NCBI GenBank assembly: GCA_023415575.1 | Contig: JAEZKF010000049.1 | Location: 20,604-84,603 of the forward strand | Length of the DNA stretch: 64,000 nt | Direction: 5' to 3' | Source of the DNA: Bacillota bacterium | GTDB taxonomy: Bacteria > Bacillota > Clostridia > Oscillospirales > Ruminococcaceae | Shown here: positions 45,650-53,803 of the stretch, piece by piece | Position numbering within the stretch: the stretch's first letter is position 1 | Layout of the letters: each line of letters opens with the position of its first letter | The notes under the pieces: model-generated | Told to the model about the DNA's origin: nothing | Seen by the model: only the letters and a program-made list of their open reading frames with translations | Databases searched by the model: none | Program-made: the position numbers and the translations under genes

Positions 45650-45676
45650 TTAGCACTCATTGTACCCGAGTGCTAA
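45650..45676. promoter_or_regulatory. CIRCE operator (HrcA binding site)
   Basis: Perfect consensus: TTAGCACTC (45650-45658), nine bases, GAGTGCTAA (45668-45676). It overlaps the transcription start of groESL, so HrcA would repress the operon except under heat stress. hrcA is not in the window. Confidence 0.98.
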
Positions 45677-45685
45677 CTAAGTTCT

Positions 45686-45714
45686 ATTGTATCTTTTTTT
45701 TTATAAAAATCAAG
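45686..45714 (-). promoter_or_regulatory. Promoter of groESL
   Basis: Minus strand: TTGATT (45714-45709), 17 bases made mostly of A and T, TACAAT (45691-45686). It lies directly upstream of CIRCE. The rest of the gap to 45834 is AT-rich with no gene. Confidence 0.75.
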
Positions 45715-45833
45715 AGGTATCACAATACTGATTTATTTTTTTACAAAATGTTAAAAATTATTAGGGTCGACAGGGAATTCCTTGGAACTGCCTGATGACC
45801 CTAATAAAGAAAATGTCGTTTTTACCGCGGTTT

Positions 45834-46799
45834 CTAAGCCAGCATATCGCCTTTGACGCGGATAGCCCGAGTCCTTGCCGGCTGGGATGATTTTTCGTGT
45901 GCAAGCGGCAGTGAAAACTGAAGGGCTGCCGGCAGAATCTCCGCGTGCATACTGTTTGTAAGTTCGCACTCGCCGTCGTAGTTGACGACCACCTCATGCG
46001 GGGAGGTGATGTCGATTGTCTTTGCGCGCCGATAGAAAATCACGTCTCTAAACGCCGGGTCGTCGAGGTGTAGCCCCTTCTTGTACTTGCCGATAAGTGA
46101 CAAAAACTTTGCGCGCGATAGGCGTTTGACAAACACGATTTCCAGCAGTCCGTCCTCCAAATCGGCACGGGGGGCAGCCGTAAAGCCACCGCCGTAGCTG
46201 CATCCGTTGCCGCATACACCGATGACATACTCTCCGGCAGGCAGCTCTTCGCCATCCACCACGATGTTCATGACGCTGGAGATGCGTTGAAAGAACCGCT
46301 CTCCGATGGCGATGATATAAGCCATGCTGCCCGTGACAAGCGGCAGGGACTTATAGTGAACCATGCTCATAGCAACGGCGGAATCAAACCCCACCGAGCA
46401 AAGATTAATGCAAATCCCCTTGCCGGTTTTAATAAGGTCAATCTTTCTTGCATCCCCTGCAAGCTGAGCGGCGATATCCGTAAAGGGAACACCGGGAAAG
46501 CTGCGCACAAAATCGTTGCCGGACCCGCACGGTATAACCGCAACCTGAACGTTTGGGTAACCGTAGGCGCCCCGGGCCACCTCGCCCAGAGTACCGTCGC
46601 CGCCGCAGGCGTAAAAGCGCAGTTCGGCGCCTGTTTCGCTTCTTTTCTTGACATACTCGGTTGCGTCCCCGGCACAACGGGTTTGGTAGATCTCGTAATC
46701 AGCGCCCTTTTCCTTGCAAACCGCTTCTATTTCTGCGGTAAGCACTCCAACATGGCGGCCTTTGCCCGCGACAGGATTTATGATAAAGATATGTTTCAT
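45834..46799 (-). CDS. Diacylglycerol kinase-family lipid kinase
   Basis: 321 residues from the ATG at 46799, preceded by CGGGAGGTATCC; an open frame to 47003 has no site. The N-terminal catalytic domain has HIFIINPVAGKG near 3-14 and the nucleotide motif ACGGDGTLGEVA near 66. The C-terminal domain has NLCSVGFDSAVA and a GNGCSYGGGFTAAPRADLEDG segment, shortened, typical of the DgkB/YegS group. It phosphorylates diacylglycerol or a related lipid, recycling it to phosphatidic acid. Divergent from gtrA. Confidence 0.92.
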   Translation of the reverse strand: MKHIFIINPVAGKGRHVGVLTAEIEAVCKEKGADYEIYQTRCAGDATEYVKKRSETGAELRFYACGGDGTLGEVARGAYGYPNVQVAVIPCGSGNDFVRSFPGVPFTDIAAQLAGDARKIDLIKTGKGICINLCSVGFDSAVAMSMVHYKSLPLVTGSMAYIIAIGERFFQRISSVMNIVVDGEELPAGEYVIGVCGNGCSYGGGFTAAPRADLEDGLLEIVFVKRLSRAKFLSLIGKYKKGLHLDDPAFRDVIFYRRAKTIDITSPHEVVVNYDGECELTNSMHAEILPAALQFSLPLAHEKSSQPARTRAIRVKGDMLA

Positions 46800-47036
46800 C
46801 CCGGATACCTCCCGTTGTTTGTTGGTCTTGTGCAGCAAACCGGTGTATATCCTGCACATCATATACAGCTTGATGTTATCCCTAATGAAATCAGTATATC
46901 CTATCCTGTCCTGTTTTCCAACTGAAATTTTGTACTTTTTGTTTATTATGTCCTTTCTTTGTGCTAGAATAGTACAGGTCGGCAATTTTTCGTTCTTTAA
47001 CACGCGAAAACACTATGATGTAAAGAGGCAAACGGA

Positions 47037-47462
47037 ATGCAAAACTTATATAAGAAGCTTCTCTCGCTTTATCATAAATACCGCGAAACGATACTCTATC
47101 TCGTGTTCGGCGGACTGACCACGCTGATTAATATTGCATCTTACTGGGTGCTGACCAAGCTTTTCTCCGTGGATATTTTGGTTGCAAACGCCCTTGCATG
47201 GCTTATCTCGGTTCTGTTTGCATTTGTGACCAACAAGCTGTTTGTGTTTGACAGCAAGTCCCTTGCAGCCGGTTTGGTCATCAAGGAGCTCGTGCTTTTT
47301 ATGGGTGCAAGAATCTTCTCCGGCGCTTTGGATATGGGTATTATGTACCTGTTTGTGGATGTTTTGCACTTTAATGATATGGTGATTAAGATTTTATCTA
47401 ATATCATTGTGATTGTAGTAAATTATGTGCTGAGCAAGCTGGTTATATTTAAAAAGAAGTAA
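47037..47462 (+). CDS. GtrA family membrane protein
   Basis: 141 residues. Four membrane helices cover most of the length (LYLVFGGLTTLINIASYW, ILVANALAWLISVLFAFV, a KELVLFMGARIFSGALDMG segment and IKILSNIIVIVVNYVLSK). The N-terminal LVFGGLTT and the VTNKLFVFDS motif are typical of GtrA. Members help flip lipid-linked sugars for wall teichoic acid or O-antigen glucosylation. No glycosyltransferase is adjacent. An AAAGAGGCAAACGG site precedes the ATG. Confidence 0.9.
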   Translation: MQNLYKKLLSLYHKYRETILYLVFGGLTTLINIASYWVLTKLFSVDILVANALAWLISVLFAFVTNKLFVFDSKSLAAGLVIKELVLFMGARIFSGALDMGIMYLFVDVLHFNDMVIKILSNIIVIVVNYVLSKLVIFKKK

Positions 47463-47499
47463 GAACTCAAAACTAATAGGATTGCTCTTAAAAAAGCAC

Positions 47500-47528
47500 T
47501 TGACATAACAAAGCTCCTGTGATATTAT
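47500..47528 (+). promoter_or_regulatory. Promoter of tRNA-fMet
   Basis: TTGACA (47500-47505), 17 bases, TATTAT (47523-47528), about 60 bases ahead of the tRNA. Confidence 0.88.
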
Positions 47529-47587
47529 AATAGGGCACTCTAAGCAGAAGATAGTTATAAAGCTTAGAGAATGCACATATAATATAT

Positions 47588-49130
<1,543 letters not shown>

Positions 49131-49145
49131 ATTGATAACCCTTTG

Positions 49146-49173
49146 AAGCCCTGCGATATCCGCAGGGCTTTTT
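49146..49173 (+). terminator. Perfect hairpin with plus-strand T-run between recombinase and immA
   Basis: AAGCCCTGCG (49146-49155) pairs perfectly with CGCAGGGCTT (49161-49170), and a T-run follows on the plus strand only. Both flanking genes are on the minus strand, so as a terminator it would act against antisense transcription. Confidence 0.7.
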
Positions 49174-49600
49174 ATTTTATTGCATTCGGATATTGGCTGT
49201 GGTAATAATCATAGGCCTTTTGCATAAACCATTCAGTTACTCCAAAATAGTCCGCAAGCTCCCAAAGCGATGTTATACCGCGTTGAAGCGCTGAAAGCAA
49301 ATCGTCAATAGGGACAAGCTGCTTTATCGCCCACTTATTTGCCCGGTATTCGTGCCTACCACGCAAGTCAAGAACATTATCTATCGAATAAAAGCTACCA
49401 GTTATGCAATGTCCAAGTTCGTGACACAGCTTTACTTTCTCGTCGGCCTCATTGGTTAGCTGATTAGGGTCAATTGCGATGTGGCAGGACCCATCAGCGG
49501 CGCAAACAGACATCGCCTGACTCTTTGGGAGTGGAAGGAAATTAACAGAAATCTTATTGTTAGCAGCAATTTCATAAATCGTCATGGTCTCCATTGTCAT
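49172..49600 (-). CDS. ImmA/IrrE family metallo-endopeptidase
   Basis: 142 residues. The zinc protease motif HELGH is at 60-64 (KLCHELGHCITG), followed by an HEYRANKWAIKQLVP segment with the third ligand region. In ICEBs1 and many phages, ImmA cleaves the repressor to induce the element. The CI-like gene lies 15 bases upstream, so the two form one lysogeny unit. Confidence 0.93.
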   Translation of the reverse strand: MTMETMTIYEIAANNKISVNFLPLPKSQAMSVCAADGSCHIAIDPNQLTNEADEKVKLCHELGHCITGSFYSIDNVLDLRGRHEYRANKWAIKQLVPIDDLLSALQRGITSLWELADYFGVTEWFMQKAYDYYHSQYPNAIK

Positions 49601-49615
49601 TAGTCCTTGCTAAGT

Positions 49616-49975
49616 TTAGTCGTTATTCTCCTTTTTATCCTTTAGATACATTGCAAATCGTTTAACCTCATCCAAAACATCATCATCTATCTGGGTGGTT
49701 CCGAAAAGCGCAAATTTTATATCATCATTAGTAGGCTTTGACGGCTGCGAAGCATTGTCTGATGGGGCGATGAATACATCATCCAAAAGATAAGCAGTTG
49801 ATACTTCAAGTATCTCTGCTATTTGAGGAATGTATCGCATATAGGATTTTGTTTTCCCAGTTTTCCAGTCTGTTATTGTTGACCGTGATACACCAAGCTC
49901 TTTTGCAAAAGCGCTGTCAGACAATCCTTTTACCTTTAAACTATAGAGAATTTTACCTAAAATTTGCGACTCCAT
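49616..49975 (-). CDS. XRE-type helix-turn-helix repressor (CI/ImmR-like)
   Basis: 119 residues from the ATG at 49975, with GGAGGGCACAA upstream; a longer frame to 50173 would overlap the operator. The HTH lies at about 15-60 (LSDSAFAKELGVSRSTITDWKTGK, shortened to SAFAKELGVSRSTITDW). The C-terminal half is acidic and has no peptidase Ser/Lys pair, matching repressors cleaved by a separate ImmA. It should bind the half-sites at 49992-50041 and control both directions. Confidence 0.92.
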   Translation of the reverse strand: MESQILGKILYSLKVKGLSDSAFAKELGVSRSTITDWKTGKTKSYMRYIPQIAEILEVSTAYLLDDVFIAPSDNASQPSKPTNDDIKFALFGTTQIDDDVLDEVKRFAMYLKDKKENND

Positions 49976-49991
49976 TTGTGCCCTCCATACA

Positions 49992-50046
49992 AATTCAAAA
50001 TAATTCAAACAATTCGCTTGACGTTTGAATTTGTTTGAATTATACT
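49992..50046. promoter_or_regulatory. Lysogeny operator with four half-sites over the rightward early promoter
   Basis: AATTCAAA (49992-49999) and AATTCAAAC (50002-50010) mirror GTTTGAATT (50023-50031) and GTTTGAATT (50033-50041), giving two nested dyads. The plus-strand promoter lies in them: TTGACG (50018-50023), 17 bases, TATACT (50041-50046). Repressor bound here would block the -35, spacer and -10 of the early promoter. Confidence 0.85.
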
Positions 50047-50082
50047 TAAGCCAAACCCACAAATACAAATAAAAACCAAGCC

Positions 50083-50206
50083 ACAGATAAGGACGGCATC
50101 TGTAGGATAAGCTGGGGTGATATTTGATTTTGTGGGGACGTACATATCTGGGACAGGCTACCGCGAACGACAACTGCCATTGTCGTATGTGAAATAGGTA
50201 GCCTGT
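50083..50206 (+). repeat. Two hairpins in the early leader
   Basis: ACAGAT/ATCTGT (50083-50103) is followed by a large stem ACAGGCTACC (50153-50162) with GGTAGCCTGT (50197-50206). Nested inside is ACGACA (50167-50172) with TGTCGT (50181-50186). No coding frame is supported in the 220 bases between the early promoter and the first gene. The GACAG-CTACCGC left arm recurs at 53712-53724 (see findings). Confidence 0.75.
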
Positions 50207-50271
50207 ACCCTACGACTTAATTTTAATCTACCACAAAGAACAACAAAAAGCAATAGTTAAGGAGGTTAAAA

Positions 50272-50451
50272 ATGGAATTTTTGTCGGTAAAGGATGTCGC
50301 GAAGAGATTAAACATCTCGGCGTACACTGCAGCGGAGTGGATTCGTAAGGGAAAAATCAGGGCGTACAAGGTAGGACGGCTCTGGAGGGTCACCCCAACC
50401 GACTTACAAAAGTTTGTTGAAGAGAGCAGCAGACAGGAGGCAAGAGCATAA
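50272..50451 (+). CDS. Excisionase-family / MerR-like HTH DNA-binding protein
   Basis: 59 residues. It begins MEFLSVKDVAKRLNIS and continues with TAAEWIRKGKIRAYKVGRLWR, shortened, the winged-helix pattern of excisionase-type proteins (helix_turn_helix_17). It may direct excision with the recombinase or act as an early regulator (Cro-like position). AAGGAGGTTAAAA precedes the ATG. First gene of the rightward operon; its stop overlaps the next start (TAATG). Confidence 0.88.
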   Translation: MEFLSVKDVAKRLNISAYTAAEWIRKGKIRAYKVGRLWRVTPTDLQKFVEESSRQEARA

Positions 50452-50627
50452 TGAAAGTTCCTGTTTCCGGCCGGATGAACGTAGCTACCGGCGAAATGAC
50501 CTTCCAGTATATCGAATGTGAGGAGCTGATATTTGTGAAGGTGATGGTTGATATCGCGCTACAAGCGACAGCAAACAGCAAAACCTATACTCTTCCCCGC
50601 TCCCCTATCTCATCGACACAATCGTAG
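50451..50627 (+). CDS. Small phage protein of unknown function
   Basis: 58 residues beginning MKVPVSGRMNVATGEMTFQY. The start overlaps the previous stop by one base, which suggests translational coupling. No domain recognised. A ribosome binding site (CAGGAGGCAAGAGC) lies inside the end of the upstream gene. Confidence 0.7.
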   Translation: MKVPVSGRMNVATGEMTFQYIECEELIFVKVMVDIALQATANSKTYTLPRSPISSTQS

Positions 50628-50691
50628 CATCGAACATGTCTAACAAAACGGACAGTGAGATTTGCAATCAACTGCAAAGGAGATCCCGCCA

Positions 50692-50901
50692 ATGGATACG
50701 CAGCACTGTTATTATTGCCGCATGGCCTATCCCAAATGTATCTGCCTAACGTGCAGGAACGACCGGAAACCAACCCACAGCCGTGAATCATGCTGCGCCG
50801 AGCATGCAGAGCCGCTTAGTGATTGCCCGATGTTCAGCTGCACGGAGTACAAGCCAGAGGATGGGATTATCGATGACATCATACAGGAGGAGACCATATG
50901 A
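50692..50901 (+). CDS. Cys-rich small phage protein, probably zinc binding
   Basis: 69 residues from the ATG at 50692, with CAAAGGAGATCC upstream; an earlier in-frame start at 50662 is less likely. Cysteines are arranged as CYYC, CICLTC, CC and C-C near the end (MDTQHCYYCRMAYPKCICL), consistent with one or two zinc sites. No known family. The end overlaps the next gene by four bases (ATGA). Confidence 0.75.
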   Translation: MDTQHCYYCRMAYPKCICLTCRNDRKPTHSRESCCAEHAEPLSDCPMFSCTEYKPEDGIIDDIIQEETI

Positions 50902-51977
50902 AATCTACATATAAAAGCAAGGTATACACAGAACGACCGGCATATGCAGATTTTGACGCGCCGCAGAAGTTTGAGGCAATAAAAAGCATCATTGCTAAGC
51001 GGCTTATTCAATACCCAAAGGCGATATGTTCTTATTCGGGCGGGAGTGACAGCGACATTATGCTGCACCTAATTGAGACGGTACGCAAGACTTATAACTT
51101 GCCTCCGGTTCATTATTGCTTCTTCAACACTGGTCTTGAGATGGAGGCCACGAAGCGACACGTCAGAGAAACCGCCGAGAAGTACGGCGTCACAATCGAA
51201 GAATACAGGCCAAAGAAGAACATCATACAGTCGACCAGAGAACATGGACTGCCGTTCATCTCGAAAATTGTATCGGAAGGTCTTGAAGGTGTCCAGAAGA
51301 AAAACATCCCACTGTCGATTGCCGCCGAGTATGCAAACGCAGAAGATAAGGCGGCAAAGCGCGCGGAACTACGCGAACGCTACCCGAAGTGCGAATCAAC
51401 AATCAATTTCCTATGCGGATGCAATTCAGCAGGCGAACCTCGGCCGGGAATCCAGCTTGTAATCGGGTCCTCAAAGTATCTGTTGGACTTCATAATTGAA
51501 AACCCGATTGATTTTCGCGTCAGCAATCACTGCTGCGTGGATTGCAAGAAAAATCCGGCGCAAAGCGTGCAGAAGCCATATGACATGGTCATCACAGGAG
51601 AGCGCCGGGACGAGGGCGGCATGCGGTCTGTTCCGCGCAAGGACAACACATCAATGTGCTTCTACGAGATGGCAGACGGGAAATACAGGCTTCGCCCTCT
51701 CTATTATGTCTCAGATGCGGACAAACAGTGGTATAAGGACTACCACAATATCCGTTACTCGGATGCTTACGAAATTTACGGTCTTACCCGCACAGGATGT
51801 TGCGGATGTCCAATCTCGGCGAAAGCAGTCGAGGATTTGGAGAAGATACGGCCGTATGAACCGAACTTGGTTAAGGCAGCGTGGAACGTCTTTGGTGATA
51901 GCTACAGATACCGCCAGCGGTACAACGAATACAAAGCAGCCAGGAGGGAAAAGGAAAAGTCACTTAGCAAAGGATGA
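50898..51977 (+). CDS. PAPS reductase-like PP-loop family protein with extra cysteine motifs
   Basis: 359 residues. The ATP pyrophosphatase PP-loop SYSGGSDSD lies at 45-53. Downstream are several cysteine groups, CGCNSAG near 178, HCCVDCKK near 215 and TRTGCCGCPISAK near 300, which could bind an iron-sulphur cluster. The family (phosphoadenosine phosphosulfate reductase-like, including DndC and thiolases) activates substrates by adenylation for sulphur chemistry. In a phage it is unlikely to serve sulphate assimilation; DNA or tRNA modification is a hypothesis. GGAGGAGACCAT precedes the ATG. Confidence 0.85.
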   Translation: MKSTYKSKVYTERPAYADFDAPQKFEAIKSIIAKRLIQYPKAICSYSGGSDSDIMLHLIETVRKTYNLPPVHYCFFNTGLEMEATKRHVRETAEKYGVTIEEYRPKKNIIQSTREHGLPFISKIVSEGLEGVQKKNIPLSIAAEYANAEDKAAKRAELRERYPKCESTINFLCGCNSAGEPRPGIQLVIGSSKYLLDFIIENPIDFRVSNHCCVDCKKNPAQSVQKPYDMVITGERRDEGGMRSVPRKDNTSMCFYEMADGKYRLRPLYYVSDADKQWYKDYHNIRYSDAYEIYGLTRTGCCGCPISAKAVEDLEKIRPYEPNLVKAAWNVFGDSYRYRQRYNEYKAARREKEKSLSKG

Positions 51978-51982
51978 GTGCT

Positions 51983-52090
51983 ATGCAGATAATTGACTGC
52001 ACCCCAGCAGTTGAAACCGCTATTGCGTATGACCGGGAGCAAGCTCACTACCTTGGGAACTTACAGACATTCGCATGCGCCGCCGGATAG
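51983..52090 (+). CDS. Possible 35-residue phage peptide
   Basis: Reads MQIIDCTPAVETAIAYDRE then to FACAAG. An AAAGGATGAG site lies upstream and it follows the PP-loop gene by five bases. No family is recognised, and the size makes it uncertain. Confidence 0.4.
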   Translation: MQIIDCTPAVETAIAYDREQAHYLGNLQTFACAAG

Positions 52091-52149
52091 GAGCCGCGCT
52101 CGAAAAACAGGGGCGGAACAGATTTACAGGAAAGGAGGTTAAGGAATAA

Positions 52150-52416
52150 ATGCGATACTTTGAGTTTGATAAGCATAGCTACTATGCCCTTATAGTAGCG
52201 ACAGATGAAGAGGATGCGATATTGGAATACAACAATGAAGTGGCAGATTTTTATACACATGATGACGACCCGCCATCAGAAATCACAATGGAAGAAGCAA
52301 AGGAAAAAGTCATCGATGCAGCATTAAAAGACGGTCTTACAAGGGAAGATGCCGAGCGCGAGTGGAAGGCGACTCGCAAAAGAGGCGTGCTCCTGATTGA
52401 TGGAAGCCTAGCCTAA
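52150..52416 (+). CDS. Small acidic phage protein of unknown function
   Basis: 88 residues, rich in Asp and Glu: MRYFEFDKHSYYALIVATDE, then EITMEEAKEKVIDAALKDG, ending GVLLIDGSLA. A very strong AAAGGAGGTTAAGG site precedes the ATG. No domain recognised. Acidic early phage proteins are often inhibitors or DNA mimics; there is no direct evidence of that here. Confidence 0.8.
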   Translation: MRYFEFDKHSYYALIVATDEEDAILEYNNEVADFYTHDDDPPSEITMEEAKEKVIDAALKDGLTREDAEREWKATRKRGVLLIDGSLA

Positions 52417-52434
52417 TTGAGGAGGCACAAAGGG

Positions 52435-52788
52435 ATGAATAGACAGGACTGCAGCGCGTGCCTATGCACAATCTGTGACAGACTCAGAGATTGTCCGGTA
52501 TCAGAGAAGCACAGGAACCCGATAACTCCTGACCCATGCATAGGATGCCTTAGATTCAATGTGTACGAGTTGTTTAGAAACAAATGTCCTGAGTACAGAG
52601 AGAGGAAAAAATCACTCAAGCCACAGCTTGCCGTAGCAATTAAGGCGGCACTATCCGAGATGGTGGACCATATACTCCTTCCGGAACCTGAGCAACTGGA
52701 CTGCATCCAGGTATATATCCGAACAAACTCATCTGCAATCAGGTTTGAACTGGATGCGCAAAACATTATCTGGAGGATGGAACAATGA
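52435..52788 (+). CDS. Cys-rich small phage protein
   Basis: 117 residues from the ATG at 52435, fixed by GAGGAGGCACAAAGGG; an upstream TTG overlaps that site. The N-terminal 50 residues hold eight Cys (CSACLCTICDRLRDCPV and CIGCLRFNVYELFRNKC), consistent with a zinc cluster; the C-terminal half is helical and then beta-like (DCIQVYIRTNSSAIRFEL). No known family. Confidence 0.75.
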   Translation: MNRQDCSACLCTICDRLRDCPVSEKHRNPITPDPCIGCLRFNVYELFRNKCPEYRERKKSLKPQLAVAIKAALSEMVDHILLPEPEQLDCIQVYIRTNSSAIRFELDAQNIIWRMEQ

Positions 52789-52883
52789 GCATTTTATATA
52801 AGAATGGTCAGGTATGTGTTCAGTTTGGAACCGGAGACATCAGAGTTGTATCTGCAGCAGACGCGGATAAACCGGAATGTTAG
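52785..52883 (+). CDS. 32-residue phage peptide
   Basis: MSILYKNGQVCVQFGTGDIR and on to DKPEC. Start overlaps the previous stop by four bases (ATGA); GGAGGATGGAAC lies upstream. Function unknown. It overlaps the next small gene by seven bases in another frame. Confidence 0.55.
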   Translation: MSILYKNGQVCVQFGTGDIRVVSAADADKPEC

Positions 52884-53071
52884 GTTTCTTTTGCAGCGTA
52901 GAAGTTGAAATTGGCACCGCGTTTCCCGCTGATGGAACGACCGGCCCAGCAGAGCATCCGGTATCGCTCACATTTACTGATCCGCGAAGCGTAGATGTTG
53001 TAATCGAATCGCTACAAAAAGTAAAGGCCGTCATGACATCAAAGGAAGGAGAGCAAAGCAATGCTGAATGA
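52877..53071 (+). CDS. 64-residue phage protein of unknown function
   Basis: MLGFFCSVEVEIGTAFPADG at the start, SVDVVIESLQKVKAVM near 40-55. The ATG lies inside the end of the preceding peptide gene, so it may be translated by coupling; no independent ribosome binding site is clear. A frame shift joining the two small products cannot be excluded. Confidence 0.55.
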   Translation: MLGFFCSVEVEIGTAFPADGTTGPAEHPVSLTFTDPRSVDVVIESLQKVKAVMTSKEGEQSNAE

Positions 53072-53267
53072 ATTTGCATATCTCATAGCATACCTCGGCA
53101 TCCTGGTAGCCGCCTGCATTCCGATATCACTGATCTCATGGCTTATTGTTAGAGCAATCCCGGACGAGACTATCGGCCGCATGCGCACCGGCAAGCCGTT
53201 GATAACAAGGACAATCAAGGTAGATAAGCGGGTGTACCGCTTACATAAATTAAGGAGGACAATCTGA
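53061..53267 (+). CDS. Small single-span phage membrane protein
   Basis: 68 residues. One hydrophobic helix covers about 6-29 (AYLIAYLGILVAACIPISLI), followed by a basic tail (VDKRVYRLHKLRRTI). AAGGAAGGAGAGC lies upstream. Function unknown. The last base of its TGA stop is the first base of the next ATG. Confidence 0.7.
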   Translation: MLNEFAYLIAYLGILVAACIPISLISWLIVRAIPDETIGRMRTGKPLITRTIKVDKRVYRLHKLRRTI

Positions 53268-53548
53268 TGAAATTAACTGGAATTGTAAGAAAAGTAGACG
53301 AGCTCGGTCGCATCGTGCTCCCTATCGAGCTGCGCCGCACAATGAACATCAATGAGGGAGATCCGCTCGAGATATTTGTCGATGACAACCGTATCATCCT
53401 GCGGAGATATGACAATGCGGTAGCCATTGATGATGACCTTCAGAGGATTGCATCACGCGCTAAAGAGAGCCTACCGACCGAGCAGGCTGCAAAGGTGGAC
53501 GCGCTGCTCCGACAGCTCAAGGAAGTTCTAAGCAAAAATAGAAAATAA
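53267..53548 (+). CDS. AbrB/SpoVT-type DNA-binding protein
   Basis: 93 residues. The N-terminal 45 match the AbrB swapped-hairpin domain: MKLTGIVRKVDELGRIVLPI, RRTMNINEGDPLEIF. The C-terminal half is a helical dimer extension. A phage AbrB homologue may regulate early genes or interfere with host AbrB. TAAGGAGGACAATCTG precedes the ATG. Confidence 0.92.
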   Translation: MKLTGIVRKVDELGRIVLPIELRRTMNINEGDPLEIFVDDNRIILRRYDNAVAIDDDLQRIASRAKESLPTEQAAKVDALLRQLKEVLSKNRK

Positions 53549-53590
53549 AAATGGACACCCCTATTCGCACTAAGGGTGCCCGGCACAATT

Positions 53591-53652
53591 ACTGCTGCCT
53601 GTAGACAAGCTATAACTGTCACTTTAACTATAGCAAATTTACAGGCAGTAGT
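53591..53652. repeat. Long inverted repeat upstream of the rep-like gene
   Basis: ACTGCTGCCTGTA (53591-53603) pairs with TACAGGCAGTAGT (53640-53652), 12 of 13 Watson-Crick plus a possible G-T pair, and an inner GCTATA/TATAGC stem (53609-53614, 53628-53633). It lacks a T-run, so it is not a simple terminator. Confidence 0.8.
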
Positions 53653-53714
53653 CAAGCGGAAAATGGCGCGTCTATGCGCCTTTGGACCTTGCTAAAGGTA
53701 TTATTTTACCGACA

Positions 53715-53775
53715 GACTACCGCCTGATGTTATATGAAGATTACTATTTGTATAATTGGTCTAGAGCGGTAGTCT
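53715..53775. repeat. Inverted repeat flanking a promoter-like -10 box, upstream of the rep-like gene
   Basis: AGACTACCGC (53715-53724) and GCGGTAGTCT (53766-53775) are perfect 10-bp complements separated by 41 bases. Between them is TATAAT (53752-53757) with only a weak -35. Candidate operator or replication-origin structure. Confidence 0.75.
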
Positions 53776-53803
53776 CTGATGATAGGAAAGGACAAAAGAG
53801 ACT

